The notes below the pieces were generated by a model. That model did not search any database and was not told where the DNA came from. It saw only the letters and a program-made list of their open reading frames with translations. Of a DNA stretch of 64,000 nt, positions 19,752 through 27,774 are shown in pieces. The DNA is from an uncultured Flavobacteriaceae bacterium (GTDB lineage: Bacteria > Bacteroidota > Bacteroidia > Flavobacteriales > Flavobacteriaceae). The translations under genes were made by a program, and so were the position numbers. How positions within the stretch are numbered: position 1 is the stretch's first letter; each line of letters starts with the position of its first letter. Where the stretch lies: the NCBI GenBank assembly GCA_947504035.1, contig CANNGA010000001.1, positions 186,001 through 250,000 of the forward strand. Reading direction: 5' to 3'.

Positions 19752-19779
19752 ATTTTAGTTGATTATAAAATTAGATAAG

Positions 19780-20322
19780 ATGAGTAAATTAAAAATACAG
19801 GATGCTATAGATAATAAGTTAATAGAGCAACGTAAAGTGTTTCTATGGGGGCAAGTCGATGATGACTCTGCAAAACACGTCATAGACCGCTTACTTTATT
19901 TAGATGCTTTAGAGACTGCAGATATTCAATTATACATTAATAGTCCTGGCGGCTATGTAACTTCTGGTTTTGCGATGTACGATTGTATACAAGGCTTAAA
20001 TAGTGATGTGTCTACCATATGTACAGGTTTGGCGGCGTCTATGGGGTCTATTTTATTATCAGTAGGGGCTAAAGGCAAACGTTTTATACAGCCACATGCA
20101 CGTGTTATGATACACCAACCAAGTGGAGGCGCACGTGGACAAGCCAGTGATATAGAGATTACAGCACAAGAAATACTAAAAACCAAAGAATTAAGCGCTA
20201 AAATTTTAGCAGACAACTGTGGGCAGGATTTCGATAAGATCATGAAAGATTTTAACCGTGACCATTGGATGGGTGCAGAAGAATCTGTTGCTTATGGTAT
20301 CGTAGATGGTATTGTGAAATAA
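19780..20322 (+). CDS. clpP: ClpP-family serine protease
   Basis: About 180 residues from the ATG at 19780 (MSKLKIQDAI). An upstream TTG would add seven codons inside the trxA terminator region and is unlikely. The catalytic triad is visible: Ser87 in GLAASMGS, His112 in MIHQPSGG and probable Asp161 in NRDHWM. It forms the proteolytic barrel used by ClpX or ClpA-type unfoldases. The sequence is more divergent than a standard ClpP (for example FLWGQVDDDSA at the N-terminus) and there is no clpX next to it, which suggests a second ClpP paralogue rather than the clpPX copy. That inference cannot be tested from this window. Confidence 0.85.
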   Translation: MSKLKIQDAIDNKLIEQRKVFLWGQVDDDSAKHVIDRLLYLDALETADIQLYINSPGGYVTSGFAMYDCIQGLNSDVSTICTGLAASMGSILLSVGAKGKRFIQPHARVMIHQPSGGARGQASDIEITAQEILKTKELSAKILADNCGQDFDKIMKDFNRDHWMGAEESVAYGIVDGIVK

Positions 20323-20408
20323 TATACACGTTGTAACGTGTTTTAATTAAGCGACTTTTAATAGCCGCGCCCTATTCATGTACCATATATTTAAGTGCAT
20401 ATCTTACT

Positions 20409-21338
20409 ATGAATTTACAAAACGAACTTCATAAAACAGAAGGCTTTAAAAACCTTGAACTGCTTGCCAAACAAGTGGTTGAAGGTTTTATAGCAGGTAT
20501 GCATAAAAGTCCGTTTCATGGATTTTCGGCAGAGTTTGCAGAACATAAAATCTACAATAGAGGTGAGAGTACGCGGCATATAGATTGGAAGTTGTTTGCT
20601 AAAACCGATAAGCTCTACACGAAGCGCTACGACGACGAAACGAATTTGCGTTGTCATATCATCTTAGATAATAGCAGTTCTATGCATTATCCCAAGCAGG
20701 ATCGTTTCGATATTGGACATTTAAATAAAGTAGGTTTTTCTGTATTGGCAGCAGCAGCTTTAATGCAAATTTTAAAAAAGCAACGGGACGCCGTAGGGTT
20801 AAGTATCTATAGTGATCATTACGATTACTATGCACCCGAAAAGGGAAGTGAGCGGCACCATCAAATGCTATTGAGTCATTTAAGTGCAGCTGTGGCATCT
20901 AAAACAGCGCAAAAACAAACAGAAACTTATAAATACTTGCATGAGATCGCAGAGAAGATTCATAAGCGCTCTATGATTTTTCTGTTTACAGACATGTTTC
21001 AAACGACAGCAGAAGATACTAAGTTATTTGAAGCGTTACAGCACCTTAAATATAACAAGCATGAGGTGGTTCTATTTCATGTATTCGATAAAGCTAAGGA
21101 ATTGCAATTCGATTTTGATAATACACCTAAACGTTTTATCGATGTAGAAACAGGAGCGCATATAAATCTTTATGCCGACAGTATTAAAGACAATTACAAT
21201 ACAGCAGTAAATACATATTTTGAAGCTTTACGTCTCAAATGTGCCCAATATAATATCAAATACGTTGAGGCTGATGTGAATAGAGACTTTAATAGTATAT
21301 TGACCGCCTATATGGTCTCCCGTCAAAAATTTGGATAA
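20409..21338 (+). CDS. DUF58 domain protein
   Basis: A 309-residue cytoplasmic DUF58 protein, which has a von Willebrand factor A-like fold. The family core is visible: HKIYNRGESTRHIDWKLFAK, then ILDNSSSMHYP, a MIDAS-like DxSxS motif. Such proteins usually work with MoxR AAA ATPases in envelope or enzyme maturation. No moxR gene lies within the window, so this copy is detached from its usual partner or the partner lies elsewhere. A tRNA-Asp gene follows after 80 bp. Confidence 0.85.
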   Translation: MNLQNELHKTEGFKNLELLAKQVVEGFIAGMHKSPFHGFSAEFAEHKIYNRGESTRHIDWKLFAKTDKLYTKRYDDETNLRCHIILDNSSSMHYPKQDRFDIGHLNKVGFSVLAAAALMQILKKQRDAVGLSIYSDHYDYYAPEKGSERHHQMLLSHLSAAVASKTAQKQTETYKYLHEIAEKIHKRSMIFLFTDMFQTTAEDTKLFEALQHLKYNKHEVVLFHVFDKAKELQFDFDNTPKRFIDVETGAHINLYADSIKDNYNTAVNTYFEALRLKCAQYNIKYVEADVNRDFNSILTAYMVSRQKFG

Positions 21339-21370
21339 TGCATTTTTTTTGAAAAAAAACAGAAAAAAGC

Positions 21371-21400
21371 TTGCAGTAATCAGAAAGAGGTGTATCTTTG
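21371..21400 (+). promoter_or_regulatory. Promoter of tRNA-Asp
   Basis: TTG at 21371-21373 and TATCTTTG at 21393-21400 are separated by 19 bp, an exact match to the Bacteroidetes -33/-7 arrangement. The tRNA begins 18 bp further on. Confidence 0.9.
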
Positions 21401-21418
21401 CACTCGCAATAACGCAAC

Positions 21419-21492
21419 GGTCTGGTAGTTCAGCTGGTTAGAATATCTGCCTGTCACGCAGGGGGTCGCGGGTTCGAGTCCCGTCCAGACCG
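21419..21492 (+). tRNA. tRNA-Asp(GTC)
   Basis: 74 nt with a GGTCTGG/CCAGACC acceptor stem, D-loop GTTCAGCTGGTTAGA, anticodon loop CTGTCAC (anticodon GTC), T arm GCGGGTTCGAGTCCCGT and a G discriminator. No encoded CCA. It has its own promoter and terminator. Confidence 0.97.
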
Positions 21493-21503
21493 CAAAATTG
21501 CTT

Positions 21504-21532
21504 AAAGCCTTAAAGAAATTTAAGGCTTTTTT
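21504..21532 (+). terminator. Terminator of tRNA-Asp
   Basis: An 11-bp stem (AAAGCCTTAAA / TTTAAGGCTTT) with a short A-rich loop and a T run. Confidence 0.88.
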
Positions 21533-21775
21533 AGTATAATGACGTTGTGTTGTTCACGCCTTTGGCGTGATGTAGTTTACCAAGTGAAATTGGTAACCAA
21601 TGGAAAGCTTTCCTTTTTTCTTTTATAAGAAGATAGGGATGCTTTTTTCTTTTAGGCCTATTTCAGAATCCACGGACTAAACGAGGGGTTATGATTAAAT
21701 ATATAGTATGTATTTATCACAGCTGCGTAAATTTAAAGCTGCTAAAGCACTAATGCTATTGCGGCACCTGTGTAT
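21533..21775. other. Intergenic region with small hairpin
   Basis: About 240 bp between the tRNA-Asp terminator and the Crp/Fnr promoter. The only structure I see is a compact 7-bp hairpin TCACGCC-TTT-GGCGTGA at 21554-21570 with no T run after it. No gene. Confidence 0.5.
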
Positions 21776-21804
21776 TTGCGAATCCCCTAAGAATTGTATC
21801 TTTA
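21776..21804 (+). promoter_or_regulatory. Promoter of the Crp/Fnr regulator
   Basis: TTG at 21776-21778 and TATCTTTA at 21797-21804 with an 18-bp spacer; only the last base of the -7 box differs from consensus. The start codon is 34 bp further on. Confidence 0.65.
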
Positions 21805-21837
21805 GTATTTTTTAGCCAACACTTTAAGAACCGTTAA

Positions 21838-22428
21838 ATGCTATTAGAAACTACAGAAAATGCCGTAGCGCTTATTAGTACTATGTATGCGCCATTACCT
21901 TTAGAATGCCAGCACGAGTTATCCCAACAGTCTAAAATTTTAACAGTAGCCAAAGGGGGCACCTTGGTTAAAGAAGGACAGTACGCCGATAAAACCTTTT
22001 TTATTTTAAAGGGCTGCGCCAGAGCGTTCTATTTGAAAGATGGGAAGGATATTTCAGACTGGTTTGCGTTTCAATATGATTTTATTTGTGCTATAAATAG
22101 TTTTTTTCTCAATATTCCCAGTCCTCATTTTATTGAAGTTCTTGAAGACACAGTGCTTTTGGAGATTTCTAGAACGGTGGTAGAGCACTTATCAGAACGC
22201 TACCATGGTTTTGAACGCCTAAGCAAAACGGTTGCGGTTAAAACTATGTTACAGCAACAGGAAAGGATCGCGTCTATGCAATTCCATTCGGCAGAACAGA
22301 AATACGAAAACCTATTAGCCATTCATCCTAATATTATACAAAGCGTTCCCTTAACCCATATAGCATCCTATATAGGCATTACATTAGAAACTCTAAGCCG
22401 AATTAGAACACGTTTAGGTCGAATTTGA
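21838..22428 (+). CDS. Crp/Fnr family transcriptional regulator
   Basis: A 196-residue regulator with an N-terminal cyclic-nucleotide-binding barrel (GGTLVKEGQYADKTFFILKG) and a C-terminal winged helix. The recognition helix ITLETLSRIRTRL carries Glu184, Ser187 and Arg188, the E-x-x-S-R set that reads TTGAT half-sites in FNR-type proteins. Cysteines occur at 24, 60 and 83 but not as an N-terminal [4Fe-4S] cluster motif, so oxygen sensing by a classic FNR cluster is not supported. A perfect TTGAT-N4-ATCAA palindrome overlaps its stop codon, in front of the next gene, which is therefore the obvious target. Confidence 0.88.
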   Translation: MLLETTENAVALISTMYAPLPLECQHELSQQSKILTVAKGGTLVKEGQYADKTFFILKGCARAFYLKDGKDISDWFAFQYDFICAINSFFLNIPSPHFIEVLEDTVLLEISRTVVEHLSERYHGFERLSKTVAVKTMLQQQERIASMQFHSAEQKYENLLAIHPNIIQSVPLTHIASYIGITLETLSRIRTRLGRI

Positions 22429-22440
22429 TCTAGATCAAAT
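22423..22440. promoter_or_regulatory. FNR-type box (TTGAT-N4-ATCAA)
   Basis: ATTTGATCTAGATCAAAT is an 18-bp perfect palindrome containing the textbook Crp/Fnr site TTGAT-CTAG-ATCAA, centred at 22431.5. It overlaps the stop codon of the Crp/Fnr gene and precedes the membrane protein gene. The TTTG at 22465-22468 predicts a start near 22473, putting the box centre at about -41.5, the class II activation position. Confidence 0.75.
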
Positions 22441-22478
22441 GATAATTTAATTTTTAAAGGCAACTTTGTAAAAAAAAG

Positions 22479-23102
22479 ATGAGACGACTTCATTACAGCT
22501 CGGGCCTAATTATTACACTTTTTGTGGTAGTGCATCTCTTTAATCATGTGTACAGTCTCTTTGGTGTTCATGCTCATATTAGACTTATGGAGGCCTTAAG
22601 GGGGATATACCGGCATCCTGTAGCAGAATTGGTATTGTTTATAGCCATAGGGCTGCAACTGGTTTCGGGTTTAAAATTAGCCTTTAAAAAGCGAAAAAGT
22701 GTTACACTTTTTTTTGAAAAACTGCAAATTTGGACAGGGGTATATCTCGCAGTGTTTTTACTCATTCATTTAAGTGCCGTCGTATCGGGACGGTTTGTTT
22801 TAAATTTAGATACCAACTTTTATTTTGGTGTTGCAGGTTTAAATACATGGCCTTTAAACCTCTTTTTTGGGCCTTATTACGGCCTGGCTATCATGTCATT
22901 TTTTGGACATATCGCAGCAGTACATTCTAAAAAAATGAAACAACCGTTATTAGGCCTATCCCCACATCAACAATCTTATGGCATATTGCTTCTAGGTGCA
23001 ATGCTTACCTTGGTTGTGTTTTATGGATTAACCAATGGTTTTCAGGGTGTAGACCTGCCAGAAGCTTATCGTGTGGTGGTAGGTGGTAGGGGGGTAATGT
23101 AA
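22479..23102 (+). CDS. Cytochrome-b-like integral membrane protein
   Basis: A 207-residue protein with about five membrane helices. Helices carry histidines in the spacing expected for haem ligation (VVVHLFNHVY, YRHPVAEL, LLIHLSAVV, GHIAAVH), which recalls succinate dehydrogenase/fumarate reductase cytochrome b subunits and related quinol-linked haem proteins. No catalytic subunits are adjacent, so its electron partner is unknown. It sits 50 bp after the Crp/Fnr regulator and directly after an FNR-type box, which points to control by that regulator. The leader would be very short. The haem assignment is inference from the histidine pattern. Confidence 0.6.
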   Translation: MRRLHYSSGLIITLFVVVHLFNHVYSLFGVHAHIRLMEALRGIYRHPVAELVLFIAIGLQLVSGLKLAFKKRKSVTLFFEKLQIWTGVYLAVFLLIHLSAVVSGRFVLNLDTNFYFGVAGLNTWPLNLFFGPYYGLAIMSFFGHIAAVHSKKMKQPLLGLSPHQQSYGILLLGAMLTLVVFYGLTNGFQGVDLPEAYRVVVGGRGVM

Positions 23103-23161
23103 ATTTATAAGCTACTGCTGTTTTTGCGCAACGATGACGCTAAACGCCTTAAAAACTAAGA

Positions 23162-24673
23162 CTAAGACAACACGCCATAAATCGCCTCTAAAAGCGTGTT
23201 TTCGTCAAAAGGTTTGGTAATGGTATGCGCAACACCCGCTTTTTTAAAGCGTTTCATATCTTCTTTATAGGCCTGTGTGGTTAAAGCAATAATAGGTGTG
23301 TTTTTATAAGGGCGAGGCAACTTACGAATAGCAGAGGCAGCATCTGTAATGGACACATCTTGAATGGTGTTCGAAATTAATATTAGGGCGACATCATGGT
23401 CTAAGACGCTAGGCACCAAATCTTCACCTTTAGAAATTATAGACACGTAAAAATGCCCTGTAGCTGCGAGTAGTTTTAAAATACTAAGCTGTATCAACTC
23501 GGCATCTTCTACCAGTAAAATGTGGTGTTTTTCGTTGCTTGTAAAGGTTTGTTTGCTAAGAAGCTCGTCTTTTAAGCTTGGGCTGTAGTCTGAGATTTTA
23601 AAGTTGAGGTTGCAACTAAAGGTAGCGCCCTCTTCTAGGGTGCTATCCACTTTAATATTGCCCTCCATTTGCGTGATTAAATGCTTTACAATGGCGAGGC
23701 CTAAACCAGGACCTTGGCTGTCTAGAGCATCCGACTCTATTTTTAAAAAGCGTTCAAAAATAGTATCGTGGTGTTTTTTGGCAATGCCACAACCTGTGTC
23801 TTCTACAACAATATGGAGGTTGGCCTTTTTAGCCCGCATGTAATTTAAGGACAAGGCGAGTTTTACATGCCCGGTTGTGGTAAAAGCAATAGCGTTTGTA
23901 AGTAGATTGGTGATAATTTGTTTAATTCTAAAAGCATCGCCTTCCAGAAATTCGGGCAGTTTCTTGTCGTAATCTAATTGAAATTCCAGCCCTTTTTCAT
24001 GGGCAAGTATGCGGTAGGTTCCAACAATCTCATCACAGAGGGCTTTAAGATTAAAAACAGTAGTGTTTAAAATTAATTTCCCAGATTCTATTTTAGAGAT
24101 GTCTAGAATATCGTCTATTTTGTGTTTTAAGTCTTTATTAGCGGCTCGAATAATATCGAGATAGCCTTTTTGGGAGGCATCTAACCCACTGTTGTCGAGC
24201 AAATCACCAAAAATGATAGAGGCCGTTAAGGGATTTCTTAATTCGTGGCTAAAATTGGCGATAAAATTGTTTTTAAAACGCTCCTTTTCTAAGAGGTACT
24301 CGTTTTTTAACTCTAATACTTGAGAGTTAATTACAGATTCGTTTCTGGACTGCGCTGCAAGCTGATAACTGGTATAATGGGAACTCAGGTTTTCAATAAT
24401 AATGAGAATGCTGTCTTTGTCCTGCAAAGCAATCACAAGGTCTACAATTAGTGCGTTTTCATGCACCTCTAAATTAATGCACGAAAACTGATGTTCCTGT
24501 TTTTCTGTCGCGTGTAAACTGCTAAGAATTTCAAAAAATGGATGGAGTTCCTGTAATTTGGTCTGTACAGTAACAGGAAAAATACCATGATCACTCTCTA
24601 GAATCACTCCTGTGGGGTCTACACTAATGTATTGAAATTTATGGTTTTGGTATGCTTTGTAACGGTCTAACAT
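23162..24673 (-). CDS. Hybrid histidine kinase with degenerate receiver domain
   Basis: A 503-residue soluble kinase. The N-terminal 110 residues look PAS-like. HisKA has the phospho-acceptor His143 in NFSHELRNP. The ATPase domain has NLLTNAIAF (N box), EDTGCGIA (G1) and GPGLGLAIVK (G2). The C-terminal receiver (from about 384) keeps the acidic pair in LLVEDAE and the lysine in TKPFD, but the usual phospho-acceptor Asp is Ser434 (LILISNTIQD), checked in the DNA. The receiver therefore probably does not accept phosphate in the normal way. It is the last gene of a four-gene operon with a Ras-like GTPase 8 bp upstream, and has no membrane segment, so its input probably comes from those partners. 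Confidence 0.88.
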   Translation of the reverse strand: MLDRYKAYQNHKFQYISVDPTGVILESDHGIFPVTVQTKLQELHPFFEILSSLHATEKQEHQFSCINLEVHENALIVDLVIALQDKDSILIIIENLSSHYTSYQLAAQSRNESVINSQVLELKNEYLLEKERFKNNFIANFSHELRNPLTASIIFGDLLDNSGLDASQKGYLDIIRAANKDLKHKIDDILDISKIESGKLILNTTVFNLKALCDEIVGTYRILAHEKGLEFQLDYDKKLPEFLEGDAFRIKQIITNLLTNAIAFTTTGHVKLALSLNYMRAKKANLHIVVEDTGCGIAKKHHDTIFERFLKIESDALDSQGPGLGLAIVKHLITQMEGNIKVDSTLEEGATFSCNLNFKISDYSPSLKDELLSKQTFTSNEKHHILLVEDAELIQLSILKLLAATGHFYVSIISKGEDLVPSVLDHDVALILISNTIQDVSITDAASAIRKLPRPYKNTPIIALTTQAYKEDMKRFKKAGVAHTITKPFDENTLLEAIYGVLS

Positions 24674-24680
24674 GATGCAT

Positions 24681-25169
24681 CTAGATTAAGGCTTCTGCTA
24701 ATTTAGAAAAAAGAGTTTCTACACGGCTTCCTAGCTTAGCACTTACAAAAAAATCGACGTGAGGGTCGAAAATGGCGCTGTTCTGCTTAATAAAGGCCTT
24801 GTTAACCAGATCCATTTTATTGCCCACCACCTTAGTAGGGACGTTGGGGTAGTTATTTTTTAAATACTGAAGCTCGGTATCGAGGTTTTCATAGGTAGCA
24901 GGTCGCGATAAATCAAACACATAAATAAAACCATGTGTGCCCAATAAATACGAGGTGCGTATTTTAGAGATATCGTCTAGACCCTCTAAATCCCATATTA
25001 CAAGTGTAATGGAGGCTTCGTCGGTAATTTCAACCTCTTTTTTAGAAATATGAACACCAATAGTTACCTTATAATCTTTGGTAAAAGTGTTTTCTACAAA
25101 ACGTCTTATCAATGAGGTTTTGCCTACGCCAAAATGGCCTATCAATACAATTTTTTTAGCTTTACTCAT
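24681..25169 (-). CDS. Small Ras-like GTPase
   Basis: A 162-residue single-domain GTPase. The P-loop GHFGVGKTS is at 11-19, switch I threonine is near 36 (KVTIGVH), DxxG is Asp60-Gly63 in WDLEG, NKMD is at 117-120 and SAK at 143-145. The layout is that of Rab/Ras/MglA-type proteins rather than translation or ribosome GTPases. The residue after DxxG, the catalytic glutamine in Ras, is Leu64 here, so intrinsic hydrolysis should be weak unless a partner supplies the residue. Its start overlaps the end of the upstream longin-like gene by 8 bp, so the two are translationally coupled. A regulatory role upstream of the adjacent kinase is inferred. Confidence 0.88.
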   Translation of the reverse strand: MSKAKKIVLIGHFGVGKTSLIRRFVENTFTKDYKVTIGVHISKKEVEITDEASITLVIWDLEGLDDISKIRTSYLLGTHGFIYVFDLSRPATYENLDTELQYLKNNYPNVPTKVVGNKMDLVNKAFIKQNSAIFDPHVDFFVSAKLGSRVETLFSKLAEALI

Positions 25170-25974
25170 GTTTAAAATGATCCTCTAATTTCTGGGTTAG
25201 TAGGGTTTTGTTGTCCAACAAATCTGCTATTTTATGCTTGCTGGTAAACGTTAGTATATTGTCCTCTAATTGGTCTTTGTAAATAATATTATAAGCACCA
25301 GAAACGACTACCGCAACATAAAACGAAGGGAAGTTTTGAAGATGAATATGGTACAAATCGTATTCAATATACTGTAAATTTTGCTCTTCTTTAGTAAAAG
25401 CATCTTCCACAAAACTTTTAATGGCGGTAAGCATGCCGGCCACCATATCTTCGTCTGCCATTTTTGTTTTAGAAAACTCGGCTAAAACAATCCCAGATCC
25501 TTTTTCTATAAGAATGATTTGTTCTATTTTAGGATTAGACTGTTCCTGTAAAATCAAATCCGATTCGCTCAAGCCAGAGGCTTTAGATTTGGCCTTTCTA
25601 AAAAAGCGCTTAAAGGAAAAGGTGTTGTTAAGTTGGGTGTTTATTTTTTCAGAAAGCATTTTCATTTCATGCTGTATGTAGCGTTTAATCATTTGTCCTA
25701 AAATAGGAAAAAGTGCTTCTACAACAGCATCTTGCGAATTTTTGATTTCTTGTTTTAACGCTTCGGTAATGGTAGGGCCAAGGGTTTCGGGAATTTCTTT
25801 TATAAAAGCATCTAGTTTCTCGTCAATAATGGGGTCTACCTTAGTGGATAGTTTTTTACGCTCATTAACAATGGCCTCTAGCTGTTTAATTTTGTCTTCA
25901 ATAGCAGATGTGTACGCACGCTCATCTGTGAGCAGAATATCTTTAATGCGGTTTAATTTTTCATCTTGATTCAT
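25162..25974 (-). CDS. Coiled-coil protein with longin/roadblock-like C-terminal domain
   Basis: A 270-residue soluble protein. The first 130 residues are predicted coiled coil and helix with no signal peptide. Residues about 150-255 read as one alpha/beta domain beginning QIILIEKGSGIVLAEFS, followed by MVAGMLTAIKSFVEDAF and a strand YVAVVVSGAYN. That order (short hairpin with G-hydrophobic-L, an amphipathic helix with D-x-x-V-x-G-M, later strands) resembles longin/roadblock-type modules that bind small GTPases. I cannot confirm the fold without a profile search. Coupled to the GTPase gene by overlap and preceded by a coiled-coil gene, it is the likely GTPase regulator or platform. Confidence 0.6.
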   Translation of the reverse strand: MNQDEKLNRIKDILLTDERAYTSAIEDKIKQLEAIVNERKKLSTKVDPIIDEKLDAFIKEIPETLGPTITEALKQEIKNSQDAVVEALFPILGQMIKRYIQHEMKMLSEKINTQLNNTFSFKRFFRKAKSKASGLSESDLILQEQSNPKIEQIILIEKGSGIVLAEFSKTKMADEDMVAGMLTAIKSFVEDAFTKEEQNLQYIEYDLYHIHLQNFPSFYVAVVVSGAYNIIYKDQLEDNILTFTSKHKIADLLDNKTLLTQKLEDHFKHE

Positions 25975-25987
25975 CTGCCTTAAGATG

Positions 25988-26344
25988 TTATTCTGCTATG
26001 TTTTGCCCTAGCTTTATAAATAACTCGCTTAGCATTTTGCGTCCCGCCTTTTTATCATCTAAGTCGCTTAGCTTTGCGTTTAAATGCGTCTCTAAGTCTG
26101 TAATTCGTATGTTTAAGTCGGTTTGAAGGCTGTCTATATGTTGTAAAAGCTCCGACTCTACCGTGCTAATTAGATCTTGTAGCTCCTGCTTTTTAGACAA
26201 GATATCAGCTTTTACAGCTTCAAATTCAGAGTTATACGCCTGGATGTTTTCTCCAAAAATAAGTTCTTTTATCGCATCTATTTTAGAGTCTTGCTGTTTT
26301 GCTTCTACAGGTGCTGGCGTTTCTGGCTGTTCTTGTGCTTTCAT
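25988..26344 (-). CDS. Coiled-coil protein, first gene of the GTPase operon
   Basis: About 118 residues from the ATG at 26342-26344 (MKAQEQPETP). A longer in-frame start exists but adds a hydrophobic stretch with no matching coding pattern. The first 25 residues are Pro/Glu/Ala-rich and low complexity. The remainder is a long predicted coiled coil (ISTVESELLQHIDSLQTDLN and on). Its helix chemistry resembles the N-terminal half of the next protein, which suggests hetero-oligomerisation. No enzyme motif is present. It opens the four-gene operon ending with the hybrid kinase. Confidence 0.65.
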   Translation of the reverse strand: MKAQEQPETPAPVEAKQQDSKIDAIKELIFGENIQAYNSEFEAVKADILSKKQELQDLISTVESELLQHIDSLQTDLNIRITDLETHLNAKLSDLDDKKAGRKMLSELFIKLGQNIAE

Positions 26345-26556
26345 TATGGTGGATAATTTGCTAATTGGTATACAAAAATAGCTTAAGTTTAAGCTGTAAA
26401 TAAAAAGTAAAGTTAATAGATTTTGGGAAACCACTAAAATAGATTTGTGTTTATGTCAAAAAAAGATGACGTGAAGCCCCTGTTTGAAGCCGTTTTTTTA
26501 ACCAAACAAGGGCGTATTCGAACTCTAATATCTAATTTATAGTGGTTTATAAATTC

Positions 26557-26570
26557 CGAATTAAAATTCG
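26557..26570. promoter_or_regulatory. Small palindrome upstream of the sugar-acid operon
   Basis: CGAATT-AA-AATTCG, 6-bp arms, lies about 150 bp before the dehydrogenase start. It could be a regulator site, but it is short and AT-rich and may be chance. Confidence 0.3.
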
Positions 26571-26715
26571 TATTATTGTCTTGCATATGCAATATTTAAG
26601 AATGCATGGCTTTAAAAGAGTAAGGTTTAATGGCGTATTTGGGCTTACATCGCGAAAATAGGCCAAGTATTGGCATTAAACGACAGTAACTATCAATTAT
26701 AAAAAATCAATAAAA

Positions 26716-27762
26716 GTGAGTAATTACAAAATTGCAGTAGTGCCAGGAGATGGTATTGGAAAAGAGATCGTACCAGAAGGTTTAAGAGTTATCGAGGCTG
26801 TAGCAAAAAAACATAATTTTTCTATTGAAACCGAAGAATTTGGTTGGGGCGCAGGGTATTATTTAGAACACAATATGTTTTTGCCAGAGGATGGTTTAGA
26901 CACGCTTAAAAAGTTTGACGCTGTATATTTTGGCTCTGTAGGATTGCCAGCTGTAGACGATACTTTACCTGCAAAAGACTATACGTTTAAAGTGCGTACG
27001 AACTTCAATCAATATGTTAATTACAGACCAGTACGTACCTATCCGGGTGTAACACGTCCTTTACGTTCTGAGGCGCCTATAGATTTTGTAATTGTTAGAG
27101 AAAACACAGAAGGCGAGTTTGTGCAAGTAGGAAGCCAATATTTACCAGATTCTGAAAATGGAATGGGGATAGACAGCAGTATTTTTACACGAAAAGGGAT
27201 TGAGCGCGTGGCGCATTACGCCTTTAAATTAGCGAGAACAAGACGTAGTAAGGTGACGCATATTACCAAATCGAATACCCTAATTAACAGTTTGGCGTAT
27301 TGGGATCGCGTTATTGGAGAAGTTGCAGCGCAGTACCCAGACGTAGAGCACCAACAAATGTACATAGATAATTCTACAGCCATGTTTGTTTTAAAGCCAG
27401 AACAATTTGATGTGGTTTTAACTACAAATTTATTTGGAGATATTTTAAGTGATTTAGGCGGTGCTATTATGGGAAGCCTTGGTTTAGGAGGTAGTGGAAA
27501 CATTAACCCAGAAAGAGAATTTCCATCGATGTTCGAGCCTATTCACGGTTCTGCACCAGATATAGCGGGGCAAAACATTGCAAATCCATACGGACAAATA
27601 TGGTCTGCGGCTATTATGTTAGAACATTTAGGAGAAGAGGAAGCGGCGCAATCTATTATGGCTGCCATAGATAAAACAACAACACAAGGCGTATTGACTG
27701 TAGATTTAGGCGGAGACGCTAAAACTAAAGATGTCGCCAACGCGGTAATTGCAAACTTATAA
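26716..27762 (+). CDS. Isopropylmalate/tartrate dehydrogenase family oxidoreductase
   Basis: A 348-residue beta-decarboxylating dehydrogenase starting at GTG. It has the VVPGDGIGKEI N-terminus, the substrate-loop arginines (NYRPVRTYPGV), NTEGEF, and the metal and NAD-binding block NLFGDILSDL followed by EPIHGSAPDIAGQ. Length and motifs fit the tartrate dehydrogenase/D-malate dehydrogenase branch. The enzyme would oxidise and decarboxylate a 2-hydroxy acid. It heads an operon with a four-carbon acid-sugar kinase, so a phosphorylated C4 acid is a plausible substrate. In characterised DUF1537 pathways that step is done by a PdxA-like enzyme; none is seen here. Confidence 0.85.
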   Translation: MSNYKIAVVPGDGIGKEIVPEGLRVIEAVAKKHNFSIETEEFGWGAGYYLEHNMFLPEDGLDTLKKFDAVYFGSVGLPAVDDTLPAKDYTFKVRTNFNQYVNYRPVRTYPGVTRPLRSEAPIDFVIVRENTEGEFVQVGSQYLPDSENGMGIDSSIFTRKGIERVAHYAFKLARTRRSKVTHITKSNTLINSLAYWDRVIGEVAAQYPDVEHQQMYIDNSTAMFVLKPEQFDVVLTTNLFGDILSDLGGAIMGSLGLGGSGNINPEREFPSMFEPIHGSAPDIAGQNIANPYGQIWSAAIMLEHLGEEEAAQSIMAAIDKTTTQGVLTVDLGGDAKTKDVANAVIANL

Positions 27763-27774
27763 AGCTAAGGTCTT

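Noticed and set aside
21554-21570. Compact GC-rich hairpin as a terminator
   Set aside because: No T run follows on either strand, and the tRNA already has its own terminator just before it.
26344-26434. Longer start for the coiled-coil gene giving a membrane helix
   Set aside because: The extra stretch is AT-rich upstream DNA, and the downstream ATG gives a normal soluble coiled-coil protein consistent with the operon partners.
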